Position numbers and translations under genes: made by a program | Assembly: GCA_005281725.1 (NCBI GenBank) | Contig: SSBO01000001.1 | Coordinates: forward strand, 10,851,776-10,915,775 | DNA from: Wuchereria bancrofti | Taxonomy: Eukaryota > Nematoda > Chromadorea > Rhabditida > Onchocercidae | DNA length: 64,000 nt | Reading direction: 5' to 3' | Notes under the pieces: generated by a model | Seen by the model: the letters and a program-made list of their open reading frames with translations, nothing else | Database searches by the model: none | Told to the model about the DNA's origin: nothing | Shown here: positions 1 to 12,700 of the stretch, piece by piece | Numbering within the stretch: position 1 is the first letter of the stretch | Layout: every line of letters begins with the position of its first letter

Positions 1-174
1 GAGTATATCTGATTCTGATTCTCCACAAAGAGTGTATCTGATTCTGATTCTCCACAACGAGTGTATTTGATTCTGATTCTCCACAAAGAGTGTATCTGAT
101 TCTGATTCTCCACAACGAGTATATCTGATTCTGATTCTCCACAAAGAGTGTATCTAATTCTGATCTCCCACCTT
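1..174. repeat. 29-bp minisatellite, six copies
   Basis: Six head-to-tail copies of a 29-bp unit (GAGTGTATCTGATTCTGATT plus CTCCACAAM) start at 1, 30, 59, 88, 117 and 146; the last is degenerate. The final base of the unit alternates A, C, A, C, A, which suggests that a 58-bp dimer was the amplified unit. The period is not a multiple of three and in-frame stops occur, so it is not coding. The array runs off the left edge and its full length is unknown. Confidence 0.95.
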
Positions 175-3100
175 CATTAATATTACTTCAATAAATTATT
201 AAATAGTGTGAATGAAATTTATTAAATTGACCAGCATAGGATGCATTTCGAGTCCCATATTGGCAATTAATAATTGAAGTTTTTGCACTTCGCCATCAAA
301 AATTATTTCCGAAGAATTGCTTCTCTTTCTTGTCTTTTTTTCTTCATTAGCTTGAATTTCTGATTTTGTGATCAAAAAATTTTGCTAAAATTTAATATAA
401 TTCAATATAATTTTAATATAATTTAGAAATATGTCATAGAATTCATTGCTTTGCACATTGATTGCAATTAGTAAGAATTAATTACATTTCTAAAAATTAA
501 TTAGTGCATTACGTGACTGATATTACGTGTATCGGTTAATCAATTTAGTGAAAACAAAACTTAACGTTACCATTTAAATTTTAAATATTATCACTGAATA
601 TCTAAGCTAATTATCATAAATGTATAAATCATAAACAATGATTTATAGCAACTGAACTAACATTTTTTAATACAACTGATAAACAAAAAATTTGAATTTT
701 TTTGTTTTTAAATTACAATTTAAAGAGAATTCATTTATAATTAGTTCTTTCCTAATATTTAGTTGTGAGATTGGTCGTACGAATAAGTGCATGGTAAAAT
801 ATAAAATTACTATTATTTTTTTCCCTTTTTTTTAAAAGACATTCTTATTGTTGTTGAAACTACTGTTTAGTTTAAAATAATAATATAAAGTTAAAATTGA
901 TGAATTAATTTTTAATTAATTAAGTGTTACTTTTTGAACCTTTAGCAATTATATCAATTAAATAGCGTTAATTTTTCAAGCGAAAAAAAAGGTTTTTAAT
1001 AAAATATGATGTTATATTTTTTTTTGAAAATTTTCATTGTTTCACTCATTTTTAATCATTCTTTTAAGGTTGCATTCTTGATTGCTATCAAAATAATATA
1101 AAAAAAAATAATTAAATTCATGAAACATCGTCGCACAACAGTTAACAATCTGATATGATGACAATTGATAACGCTTATAGCACAATAATTTTGTTAAATT
1201 TATACACTATTTTAATCCTTGTATCATTAATTGATATATTGATAGTACTGTATATTTCGTTAAAAATTCGACTAATGCGCTTTATGCAACGAAATATACA
1301 AGTGATGTAATTTTGCGCTTATTTTTCATATTTAATTTTATTCATAATAAGTTAACAATGTACTAAAAGTTTAATATAATTGTAGCAAATACTCTCTTTC
1401 CATTCTATCTCTCTCTCTCTCTCTTTCTCAAATAATTTTCGGTAATAAATTTGTTAATTTTGTAATTTCTTAATTTTGAATTTTGATTGATAATGATGAG
1501 AGAGTGACAGAGAGAGAGAGAGAGAGAAGGAGAAAAAAACTCTTTCAATCTTTTATTAATTAGTTCATTTTATTGTTTTCTTTTTTTTTTGATTCGATTG
1601 TATAATTTATTTTTCAAAAATTTTTTGTTTCAATTTTTTAATTGTAATAAAAATTTATTTTCTCTGTTCAAAGTTAAAATAAGTTGTCTGTTTGTGATAT
1701 TTTCGAGGAAAAAAAAAAAGCCTTTTGCATAGTTTTCTTTGCTTTTTTTCTACTTTCATATTTGAGTATGCTATAAAAATGATTGAAGAAAATTTAAATT
1801 TAAATGTATTAGCAAAAAAAAGGGAAAGAAAAAACTTTTAAGAGAAAATTAGTTTTCTTTTTGTTTGTATTGAAAAATTGATTTTTCAGAAATGTCCACA
1901 GAATTATATACAACACTTCGAATTTTCGATTGCTTTATTTCATTTCGTTATAGTTAAAAAAGATAAAACAAATATTAGCATATAATTTACTCGAAATGAA
2001 AAATATGAATTTTCATTCGACTAATTTAAAAGTTTAATTTTTTTGAAAAAATTTAACCAAAAGAAAAATTTTGCTAGGTTTCTTCATTTATTCATAGAAA
2101 TATTTATGTTAGCATTAGATTATTATGAATATTCATTTTAGGAAGACTTTATTAAGTTTTACTCATTATTTAGTTTCCTAAAAAAGAAATTTTTTTTAAT
2201 TAAATTTCATTTTTTTCAATTTTCTTCTTTATTTCAAATATTTCCATATGACTATTTCAATAATAACAGGAATTAATTTGCATTTTCTAAAATAACAAAT
2301 GAAAAAGGAGAAAAAAAAATTGCATAAATTTAAATAAAATATCAAATATGAAATTATCAAATAATTAAATCGCAGTGTATATTTAGAGCAATAATTTAAA
2401 TTATATTTCAAATTTATTTCATTTATGGTTCGGATGCTTTATTGCTTACATTATCTGAAATATTAGACTATCCTTTTATGATATACAACTCTTTGCTTAA
2501 GTAATTTAGTAATTATATTCTTTTAATTCTAATTATAAGTTAGCAATTGTATCCTTTTAATTTTAACCTTGTCATCATCTCAGTCTACTCTAAATATACT
2601 TTGTCTAATTTATTATTAACTCTAAAATTTCAATTTGAAAATTAACTTTAAAATGTTCATGTATTGATCAAACATTAATTCATCTCTTCCCCTCTTCTTT
2701 TTTTTGTTGAAAAAAGAAATTATTTGTTCTTTTTTTCGTTCAAAAATTAAATTGTTTAAATCATTAGTATCTCTTACAAAAATTTCATAATTTGAACACA
2801 TCCGAACCAAAAAATTCAAATTATAAACGAAATTGTATTATCAATTTAAAAAATTTATAAATGTAAAATTTTCATGGCAATTTTAATAGTCTATAAATAA
2901 TAAGCCTATTTTGAAAAGCAAAAAAAAAGTAAAAAATGAAAAGAAGAAAGATAGAACAATAATTCTTCAAATAATGCAACAAAATACATAGTTCTCATTT
3001 TTTACAATCCTCTATTGAATGTTAATTTTTTTTTTTCGAAAGAACAAAAAAAAAATACTGCAAAATTACTTTTTGAAAAGAAAAAGAATGAGAGGAAAAC

Positions 3101-3543
3101 GATGTTTAAAAAGATAAATTTACTTTAACAAATAAAAAAAAAAAAACGAAAAAAAATGAGATATTTTTGATTAATTCTTTGTAATGAAAGTTACATTTAA
3201 ACAAACATGCACAAACTTTATTTTTACATTATCAATTTATGCAAAAGTTTAAAGCTTTTAAGCGCCTTCTTTTTTTGAAATATGCTAAATTAAATGTCAA
3301 AAAATTTTTTTTTCACTTATTTATCCAACAATTTTTTTTTTTTTTTGCTCTTTTTTGCATTTCACAATAGTAAAATAAATTAGGGCAAAAAGCAAAATAA
3401 ATAAATAAATGCATCTTTTTTTCGTTTTTAAAAATTGCTAAAAGGAAGAAATATTTTATGCAAAGAAAAGTTTCCAAAACAAAAAAAAAAAAAAAAGTTG
3501 CATGAAAAGAAAATGAATAATAATAATAATCCTAAAATTAAAA
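175..3543. other. AT-rich noncoding DNA
   Basis: Very AT-rich sequence with long A and T runs. Open frames here are short, low in complexity and lack splice-site context, so I call none of them genes. A short CT tract (1409-1424) and a GA tract (1509-1527) lie about 85 bases apart and could pair as a hairpin. An AAT run near 3514-3530 precedes the coding exon on the minus strand and may lie in its 3' UTR. Confidence 0.6.
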
Positions 3544-3860
3544 TTATATTTCGATAGGTTCTGATTTAGGCCTATTTAGGCTTTGAAAGGTATAATGTTG
3601 ATACCTTCGACAACCCATTATACAAGCAAATAATAATGCAATAGTAGCAGAAAGAAGTAAAATGATAAGAATTGTGATAACAATACGATTGATACCATCA
3701 ACAGTACTCTGAATACGTCGTGTGGTATCATAATTATCATAAATCATTCCCAAGAAACCATTGATAAATGCTTTCTGCTCTTCACGTGAATATGAATCAA
3801 AACGTGACATAATGGCACGCACCTGAGAGCGTGATAATTGCCCCGTGATGATAATAATCT
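3544..3860 (-). CDS. Last exon of a small single-pass membrane protein
   Basis: The exon opens at an acceptor reading TTTAATTTACAG and runs in one frame to a TAA at 3546-3544. It encodes about 104 residues starting IIIITGQLSRSQV. Residues about 10-50 are polar and charged (SRFDSYSREEQ), followed by one strong hydrophobic segment (VITILIILLLSATIALLFAC), then a short basic tail (GCRRYQHYTF) ending PKSEPIEI. The layout suggests a type I or tail-anchored protein with a cytoplasmic basic end. No ATG lies in a sensible upstream position, so 5' exons must be farther right on the minus strand. A candidate at 9583-9721 is in a compatible phase. I do not recognise the family. That it is a coding exon is fairly secure from composition and the acceptor; the gene's extent is not. 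Confidence 0.6.
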
Positions 3861-3943
3861 GTAAATTAAATGTTAAATTTTTTTTTATCTAATATTTAAC
3901 ATTTATATTTAATAAAAATAAATTCATTTGAAAAAAAAAAAAA

Positions 3944-5382
3944 TTTCTTTTTTTTTTTCTTATATAATAAAATTGATAGAATTTTTAAATACAAATTTTT
4001 TTAATTTAAATACTTCTCTTCATAAATTGCTCAAAAAAAAAAAAAATTTTCATTTTACTTAATTCAAATATAAGAAAAAAAATTCTTTTTTTTTAATTTT
4101 CTCTCTTCTGATAATATGAAATGTTTCATGTGCAAAAGCATTTCTAAAACAAATGATAAAAAGAAAATGAAAAAAAAAAAGAAAGAAAAAAAGAAGGATA
4201 ACAATTTGTACATTTATTGCAATTAATTTAATGCTTCTGATTAATTTCATTTTTTCTTTTTTATCTCACATATGATAATTTTACAAGTGAGAAATTAGGT
4301 AATTATCATTGATATTTAATTTAATTTATCACAACACTACATCTGTCATAGTTCATAGATTGACCGAATATAGGTCAGCACTGGACATAAGAAATGGAAT
4401 AATTTATTAAAAAATTAAATTGAAATATAAATTAAAGATTAGACAATAGTAATAAGTAGCAAATAATGCTTCTTTTAACTTAAGAATCTTTATTATCTTT
4501 TTTTTAAGAATAATTTTTGTTGTAATTAATAAATTAATGTATTATTATAAATCAGTTTCCTTCACAAATTCTCTAATTACTGAAATGACAGCCTTATTTC
4601 AGGTAATAATTAATAATTATCCCTTTTTCTTGTCCATAACCAACTATTTTTAGATAAATGAAGTTTCTTTTTTTTTTCTTATATAATAAAATTGATAGAA
4701 TTTTTAAATACAAATTTTTTTAATTTAAATACTTCTCTTCATAAATTGCTCAAAAAAAAAAAAAATTTTCATTTTACTTAATTCAAATATAAGAAAAAAA
4801 ATTCTTTTTTTTTAATTTTCTCTCTTCTGATAATATGAAATGTTTCATGTGCAAAAGCATTTCTAAAACAAATGATAAAAAGAAAATGAAAAAAAAAAAG
4901 AAAGAAAAAAAGAAGGATAACAATTTGTACATTTATTGCAATTAATTTAATGCTTCTGATTAATTTCATTTTTTCTTTTTTATCTCACATATGATAATTT
5001 TACAAGTGAGAAATTAGGTAATTATCATTGATATTTAATTTAATTTATCACAACACTACATCTGTCATAGTTCATAGATTGACCGAATATAGGTCAGCAC
5101 TGGACATAAGAAATGGAATAATTTATTAAAAAATTAAATTGAAATATAAATTAAAGATTAGACAATAGTAATAAGTAGCAAATAATGCTTCTTTTAACTT
5201 AAGAATCTTTATTATCTTTTTTTTAAGAATAATTTTTGTTGTAATTAATAAATTAATGTATTATTATAAATCAGTTTCCTTCACAAATTCTCTAATTACT
5301 GAAATGACAGCCTTATTTCAGGTAATAATTAATAATTATCCCTTTTTCTTGTCCATAACCAACTATTTTTAGATAAATGAAG
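3944..5382. repeat. 719-bp tandem duplication
   Basis: Two adjacent copies (about 3944-4662 and 4663-5381) are identical as far as I can read, including poly-A and poly-T tract lengths and a spurious 63-codon frame present in each. A fragment of the T-rich junction repeats at about 5373-5385. Identity this complete implies a very recent duplication or an assembly duplication. The unit has no recognisable gene and lies in the presumed intron upstream of the 3544-3860 exon. Confidence 0.95.
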
Positions 5383-7121
5383 TTTCTTTTTTTTTTTTGT
5401 AAATTATTTTTTAGTTATCAAACTGATAAAATAATCTCAAACACTGATATCCAAAAGTTATCAGTTAAATTCAGCGATTTGATGAATTGAATTAACTTCC
5501 AAGTTAAATGAAATCAGATGCATGCTAATAATATTGACCTATCATCAAACTTACTTAACCTTGTGACCTCATGACCTCATTAATTAGCACAATTTATTAT
5601 GAAAATCATTACGATTCTTCAAGAAATACGTTGGAATGATAGTTATAAAAATAATACTTTTGATTTAACGCTAATAATTTATTTCTTATTTGCAAAGAGT
5701 TAGAAATGAAACGTTTGATTTGATAATTAATTATTGTCTAATTAAAGACTAATTAATGTGAACATTTAATTTAAGTGTTAAATTGATTTTACTTTTGTTG
5801 TTGAAATTTTTTGCTTTAAATTTATGAAATTTTGCAGCTTTTTTTTGCTACAATAAAGTTTTATAATTGCTGTTAAAAGGAAAAAAGCAATTGTTTTGTT
5901 TTAAAAATTAACAAAATTGCTTCAATTTAGTATTGCTCCTAGTAAATCACAAATTACTCGTCACCCTTAAATTTTGTTAAAACTATTTAATACACCAAAA
6001 TTAAATTAAATTCCGATTGCTGAGATCTGAATATGAGTGATTATAGAAAAAAAAGGAATAATGTTGCAAGAATTAATTAATTAATTTAGCTAAAATTATT
6101 CTTCTTCTTAGCTAATGATTATATCAGTCCAATCATTTATCGAACATTATTTACATTACTGACAAGAATAAAATTGAAAATGAAGGAAATTTTTAAATTA
6201 AATTACTTCAACATTTAGCTCTGTATGACAATCAAATGTGCTTTTTCATTTACTCATCTAAAAATGTTTACTATGGCCTCAAATGATTGCCATACTTTTT
6301 CAAACTATTCTTTATTTTTAGCCAAAATAGTAATAAACAAACTTGAAGATTTTTTTTTTTTTGAAAAAAAAAGAAAAAGCAAAATTTTTAATTTTTAATT
6401 TGCGTTCATCATTCCATATCAAATTAATATGAATAATTTAGAATTTACGGATAAATGAATGAAATAGCATTTTCTAAGGATTGATTTATTATTCGTTTTA
6501 AAAATTTAATGAAAATATTCGTGATAAAAGTAGAAAAAATGAAAAAGCAAAATTTTACAAGCCATTTTAATTTGATGTAACAATGAGTAGTGCTAATTGG
6601 ATATGTAAATTGTTGATGGTAAACCTATCAATTAGACTTATAAGGCCTAGTAAAGTTTAATATAGGCTTTCTTTTTTAGCAGCAATTTTAAAAATACAAC
6701 AATATCTAAGCTAACAATGCTAAATATCCTTTTTCTTTCTTTAAAAAAAAAATCAATGAAAATAAAGTTAAAAGTTTATTAAATTTTGTCTTCTTCTGCA
6801 AGTGACGCAAAAATAATAGTAGCACAATAAGTTCAATAAAATTAAAGAAAACAAAAATGATTTTTAAATATATTACAATAGCATTGTAATGCGTAGCTTT
6901 ATGTAGGAAAAGCAAAGACAAAAATTTTTAAATTTATCATTTATTTATTCATTTTCCGTTTTTTTTTTTGAACATATTGTTGAATTGTCAAAAAAAATTT
7001 TTGAGAAGTAAAAAATTTCAACAAATTTTATTTCTAAATGGAAGAAATCACATAATTTAGGAATACAATATGAATGTTTTTAGAGGAGCAAAAATAGTTT
7101 TGTGGTTTATTTCTTATTTTA

Positions 7122-7157
<36 letters not shown>

Positions 7158-9582
7158 ATAGATAAATTAAACTTTTTTTTCTTACTTGTCATCATCATTT
7201 TGGAGAGTTTTTCTTTTTTTATTTCGTAAAATTCTAGATTAGTGAAGAAAAGAGAAAAAATTGATTTCCAATTTCAAACAAACTATTTTTTTTTTTTCTT
7301 CTAAAATAGCTAAACTAAGCAAAAATAATGGTTATTTTAGGAACAGCCCTATAAAATATGATTTTGAAACATTTTTGAAAAAAACAAATTATTTCCAGGC
7401 CTACTATTCTATTCAATAAATACCATTGTTTTATTTTATTGCACAATGCACTAACTAAATACTATTTAATTTATTAAATTTTTAATTTGCTCATAGATAA
7501 TTGACTTTTTTTTTAAAGGTTATAGGTCAGAATTGAAAAGAAATAAATTTTTGATAGGCAAATTAAAGGCAAGTCTTGAATGCAAGCCTGATATTGATGT
7601 GATTTTTGGTTTCTGTTATCGTATCTAAATAAGTTTGAAACTAATTGATACTTTTTTTCAAAAAAATTTTAAAAAAAAGTTTAAGAAACAAAATGAAAAT
7701 AGTTATTCATTCATTACTATTATTAGATATCTTATGCTTAAAAATGTTTTGGAAAGATTATTATAATTCTTGAAATTTATAAAATTATTTTTTGGTTGAT
7801 AAATTTTATTAAAGTTAACAAAATGGAATGCAATCAATAATTTTAATAGAATTTACTTAAAAAAAAAAAGTAGCGTTTACTTTTTAAGGAAGTGAAAGAT
7901 GAAAATGATAAGTGATGTGGAAGAATAAAAGTAAAGCTTAGAGAAAAGAAGAATGTTCGTCGTTTGTGCATTATAATTGTTGATTTATAATTTAATTTCG
8001 ATTTGCAGTGAAAAATTTGCATAAATTTATTTTCAAAAAAGTTCGAATTAATAAAAAAGGAAAAAAAAAATCATAAGGATAGAATGGAAATTAAATGAAA
8101 ATAGAAGAAAAGTGCAAGTTGAGAAAAGTTTAAAAAGAACTGTCTTAAAGAAGAAATGTATTTAAATGAAATTTCAAATAAACAAGCAGACAATCATTTT
8201 GTAATTTCAATCATTTTATGCTTTCGCGCAAAATTTCATTTAAACATTTTTTCTTAATGCTCAATTGATAAGAGTTAACAATGTTAACTTATTATAGAAT
8301 TTATTTTCAATAATTTTCAATAAATTAAGGAATGAATTATTAAATGTTAGCTAATTTAATTATAGCAAAAGTTTATTAGTGATTAGATAGATTAGAAATA
8401 TTTTATTATCATTTTTTTCAAGAGTTTCATACATTCAATCAAATCATAATCGAAAAATTATATCAATAATACTTATAATTTAATAGAAATGATATTAATT
8501 AGAACTTACAAAGTTTATGTTTATATTAAGTCATTAAAAGAAAAAAGTTTTTTTTTTTAGAAAAAGAACTAAAGAGTGAATTTTTTTAACAGAAAAAAAA
8601 ATTTCACTTTCTTTTTTATTTTTTAAAAGTATTTAAAACATTTATGCTTTGTTTTAGAAAAGAATCCTATTTTTTTTTCTTCCATTCTAAAACAATTTTT
8701 TTAAAAGTATTTAAAACATCATTTTGAAAAAACTTTGTCTTAGAAAACGTTTTAATTATGATTTTAATTTTTTTTTACTTATAATATATTGAATTATGAT
8801 ACTTTAAATTATCATTTAATTTATCATAAATTATTCATTTAAAAAAAAATGAAATTATTGATTAAAATTAACGCCAGTTTTTCCCATTAATATATTGTTT
8901 TAGCCTATTTAATTTCACAAATAGCTCCTTAAAAATGCTATTGTTGAAATCTTCTATAAAAACGATTTAAATTTAGAAAATATTGAATTTTGTAAAAAAA
9001 ATTTGAACTATGATGACAAATTAACAATTTGAAGAAGGAATTACATATATGATTAAAAGTGAAATTTCTGAAAAACAGTAATTTTCTTATTTTGAAAAGT
9101 CTGAAGTACATTTCAACTGCTAATAATATTTGTTGAAAATAATTCTAATGAAAAAAATTTTTGTTTCTCGCATCTCTTGATAACCATTTTTTTTTTTAAA
9201 AAAAAAAAGTGATATAATGGTGAAATTTACAGAAGTCAATTTAACTGACGGAAAAAAAATTTATTAAAAAATTTTTTCCTCTTTCGAGAATGGATATGGT
9301 TTGTTAAAATAATAAATATATATAATAATAAATGCATAAAGTTATTCATAAATTATTTCATAAAATTATTGATAAGTTCATAGATTATAAATGATATTAA
9401 AATTTTAAATTGATATCAATCATTAAATGGCTAATGGATTAAGAGAGCTAACAAAATAAAATTCATTCCGGTATTCAGGTAAATAAGATATGGAAAAAAA
9501 TTTTTCAAATTTTAATTAAAAGCAGAAGAATAATTTGATGATTATTAAGGTGTTAATAAAAATTACAATAAATTTACATAAC
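5383..9582. other. AT-rich noncoding DNA, possible long intron
   Basis: No gene is supported. The stretch is rich in A/T homopolymers and includes a CT microsatellite at 7125-7152. If the exons at 3544-3860 and 9583-9721 belong together, this is intron sequence. Confidence 0.5.
7125..7152. repeat. (CT)n microsatellite
   Basis: About 14 uninterrupted CT dinucleotides within noncoding sequence. Confidence 0.95.
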
Positions 9583-9721
9583 CTTTCTTATGAAGATGAT
9601 AGCTTGAGGAGTGCAAATTGTTAAATGCGAAAAATAATCCGTTTTTCCGGTATGCAATTTGCGCCACTTATGAAGAATATCAGAAATTGTAATGTTTAAC
9701 CGTTGAATATCGATGATTTTT
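9583..9721 (-). CDS. Candidate internal exon, minus strand
   Basis: On the minus strand an open frame reads KIIDIQRLNITISDILHKW, continues with RKLHTGKTDYF and ends ...IIFIRK at a GTTATG donor. The composition is much less AT-skewed than its surroundings. The donor leaves phase 0, which matches the phase-0 start of the 3544-3860 exon, so the two could be spliced together across a 5.7-kb intron. The acceptor I chose (TCAAG) is weak and the true 5' boundary is uncertain. No family is recognised. It may be a chance open frame. Confidence 0.3.
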
Positions 9722-12700
9722 CTTGATTTAACATTTCAGAATAATTAATAGATCATTCGTATAATTTATTAGCAAAATCTGCAAATAATTTTTATTCTTT
9801 GAATGCAAATTTTTAATAAATTTTTAATATAAAATATAATTTTTTCAGTTTTTCAATTTTTTATAATTTATAGATCGATGACAAAATTATAACAAAATAC
9901 AGCATAACACAAAGGGTGACAATTTCAAAGAATACATTTAAAATAATTATGAATTAGCAGATCAATTTATGTTATGGATTGACGTAATGAAAAATAATTC
10001 AAAATAAAATAATGACATATTAAATTAATTAATTAATTAATTAGTGATCAAAATGCAATATACAATAATTTTATAAAAATCAAAGTTAGACTCTTTTTTG
10101 CTTGATATCAAACAAATAATTTATAATTTGAACGACGTGAAATAAATGAATCAAAATGAATATATTTAATAAAAGCGAAGTAAACAATTTAAAGAAACTA
10201 ATTATTCCCAAATTAAATTCTGTATGGAAATAATCAAAAAAAAAAAAAGAATTGACGAGGTCAAAAAAAATTATGCTAACATATTGCTAATTAATTTTAT
10301 TGAATTGATGAAGTATTTACTATGATTTAACGTTACTTTACAAAAAATAAAAAGTAAATCAAATTTGTAATTCAAATTTGACATATTTGACTACTAAAAA
10401 TAAATATGGCAATCAAAAAAAAAAAAAAAATAATAAAATGTAAATACTTTGACAATTTTCTATCAAAAATATATTTGGCACATAAACAAGCGTAAAAAAA
10501 GCGAATATTTTGCTCAAATTGCGTGAAATGAATAAAAACGTTTTTCATCAACAAAATGCTTCAAAGATTTCAACAAAATTCACTCAAAAAAAAAAAAAAA
10601 TGGAAAAAAAAAGAAAAAAGGAAATATTTTTTATAGATAAGTTAGTATGTGAATAATATCAATTACAAACTAATTAGTTTGAAATTTCATTTTTTTCTTT
10701 TTTTTTTGAACCACAAAAGGAAAGATGCAGTTTAAAGTATTTTCAAAGAATTTTAACTTTTGGAAATGAATAAATCACTTTATAATTGTTAGTTAATTTA
10801 CCTTAAGGTAAATAGTAGCAGTAACAAAAGGTCAATGATTGCTATTATTTAGGCTAATTACTACTATTCATCGTTTTTTTTTTTTATTTTTTTATAGCAA
10901 TATTATTTATAATTTACAAGAATACTCATTTCTAACATTAATTATTGAGAAATACATTTCTTTTTATTTCGAATAAATTATTTGATTCAATTTAATTTGC
11001 ATTAATTTTTCTTATTATGTATGAAAGCGATGACTTATTTTAGGTCAATATACATTATCGTTTTAATATGTATTGTAAATTTCTTTTTTATATTTCAATT
11101 AAATTAAATTAATTTAATTTGTATTAATAAATAGAGCAATAAAATTTGTAAAATGATATTTAATATGATCAAATGACTTCTACGCATGTGAAATTATGAT
11201 ACTGCAATGTCTACATGTAGTCAAAATCGAAAAAATAAAAGTGTTAACAAAAAAAAATACTTCAAAAAATAATTTTAGAATAGTTTACTTAAATTTAATT
11301 GAAAAAATGATTTGTGCTATTAGTTGTTTGATTTTCGAAAAAAAAAAAAGAAAAAAATTCAGTCCTTCCATTCAAAAACACCATCATTTATGACATTCAT
11401 TAGCATAATGTTGAAATGAGTACATCATATTTTTATTAATTTTCCATTTTTTTTTTAAAAACAATCTTAAATTCAAACTTAAAAAACTCAAACAAAGCAA
11501 AAATTGTTAAATCATTTCACACAGTTTATTTATGCATAAATTTACTGATAAAAGACTGATAATACTGATAAAAGATAAATGCAAATTTGCTTGCATCAGG
11601 CATTTTTTTTTTAACTAATTGAATTGAATTAAAAATTTTAAAAGTTACGAAAAAAAATTCCATCTTTTTTTCTCCTTTTTATTCCTACTTTTTATTTTGA
11701 TCTGATTTTTAAAAAAATAAAAGTAAAAAAAAGCTTGGAACAAATTTAAAAAGAAGAAATAGAAGAAGAGAAATAAAGAGAAATGAAAAGAAAAAAGGAA
11801 AAAAACAATGATAATTTTGTGATAAAATGAATTAAATGTATAAAATGAATAAAAGCGGGAAAAGTTTTAATTAAAAAAAAAACAAAATGATTAAGATTAA
11901 AATAAAATTTTTATTTTGAATCGATAAAGAAACGAATGAAAAGTGCTGCTATGACAGAATCACTTTTAAAAAAAGAATTAATGCATGTATAGCACATAAA
12001 TAAATAGCTAGAAAATTTGAGAAAAGAAGTTGCATAACCAGAAAAGTCCGCCTGTAAATCCTTTTTTTTTTTTTTTTAAAAAAGGATTTCTTATCTGTCA
12101 TTTGTGTCAACTGATAACGAACGAAGAGATAAGATGAAAAATTGATACAATCATATAAAATTATTGTTTATTTAGAATATGGCATAATAACTATTAAAAA
12201 TTGATGAGAAAAAAAAAGAGAAAGAAAAGTAAAAAGTTTGTAAGAGTTAGAAGGAAAGCCTAGGCTTTGAGGCCAAGCCAAGGAAGAAAGAGAAGGACAG
12301 AAAGAGAGAGAAAAGGAAGGCTTAGTTAGATTTAGACTGATTTTTCAACAAAAAGTTTTCATATGTATGTATGCGGCACATACACATACACGCACATACA
12401 CACACAGACAGACATACACGCACACACACACACACACACAAATATAAGTAAATATCAACAAGCAAATAAGAGTAAACAAGAAAGTAGCAAATAAGAGTAT
12501 TAAATTATATGCAAAATATTTTTGTTAAGATTTTAATTTGAAGTGGTTTAAGGGGGATTTAAGAAGGAATGGAAAATTTAATCTACTGATAACATAGAAA
12601 AGAAGAATGAATTGATATGTCATCAAGAATGTTAACAAATATTTAAAGATTTCTTTTTAAAGTGGTTTCTTCTTTTTTTTTTTTTTCAATTCAGTAATTC

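Noticed and set aside
4059..4969. Two identical 63-codon minus-strand frames as a duplicated gene
   Set aside because: They are low-complexity Phe/Lys-rich products of T and A tracts, duplicated only because the whole 719-bp unit is.
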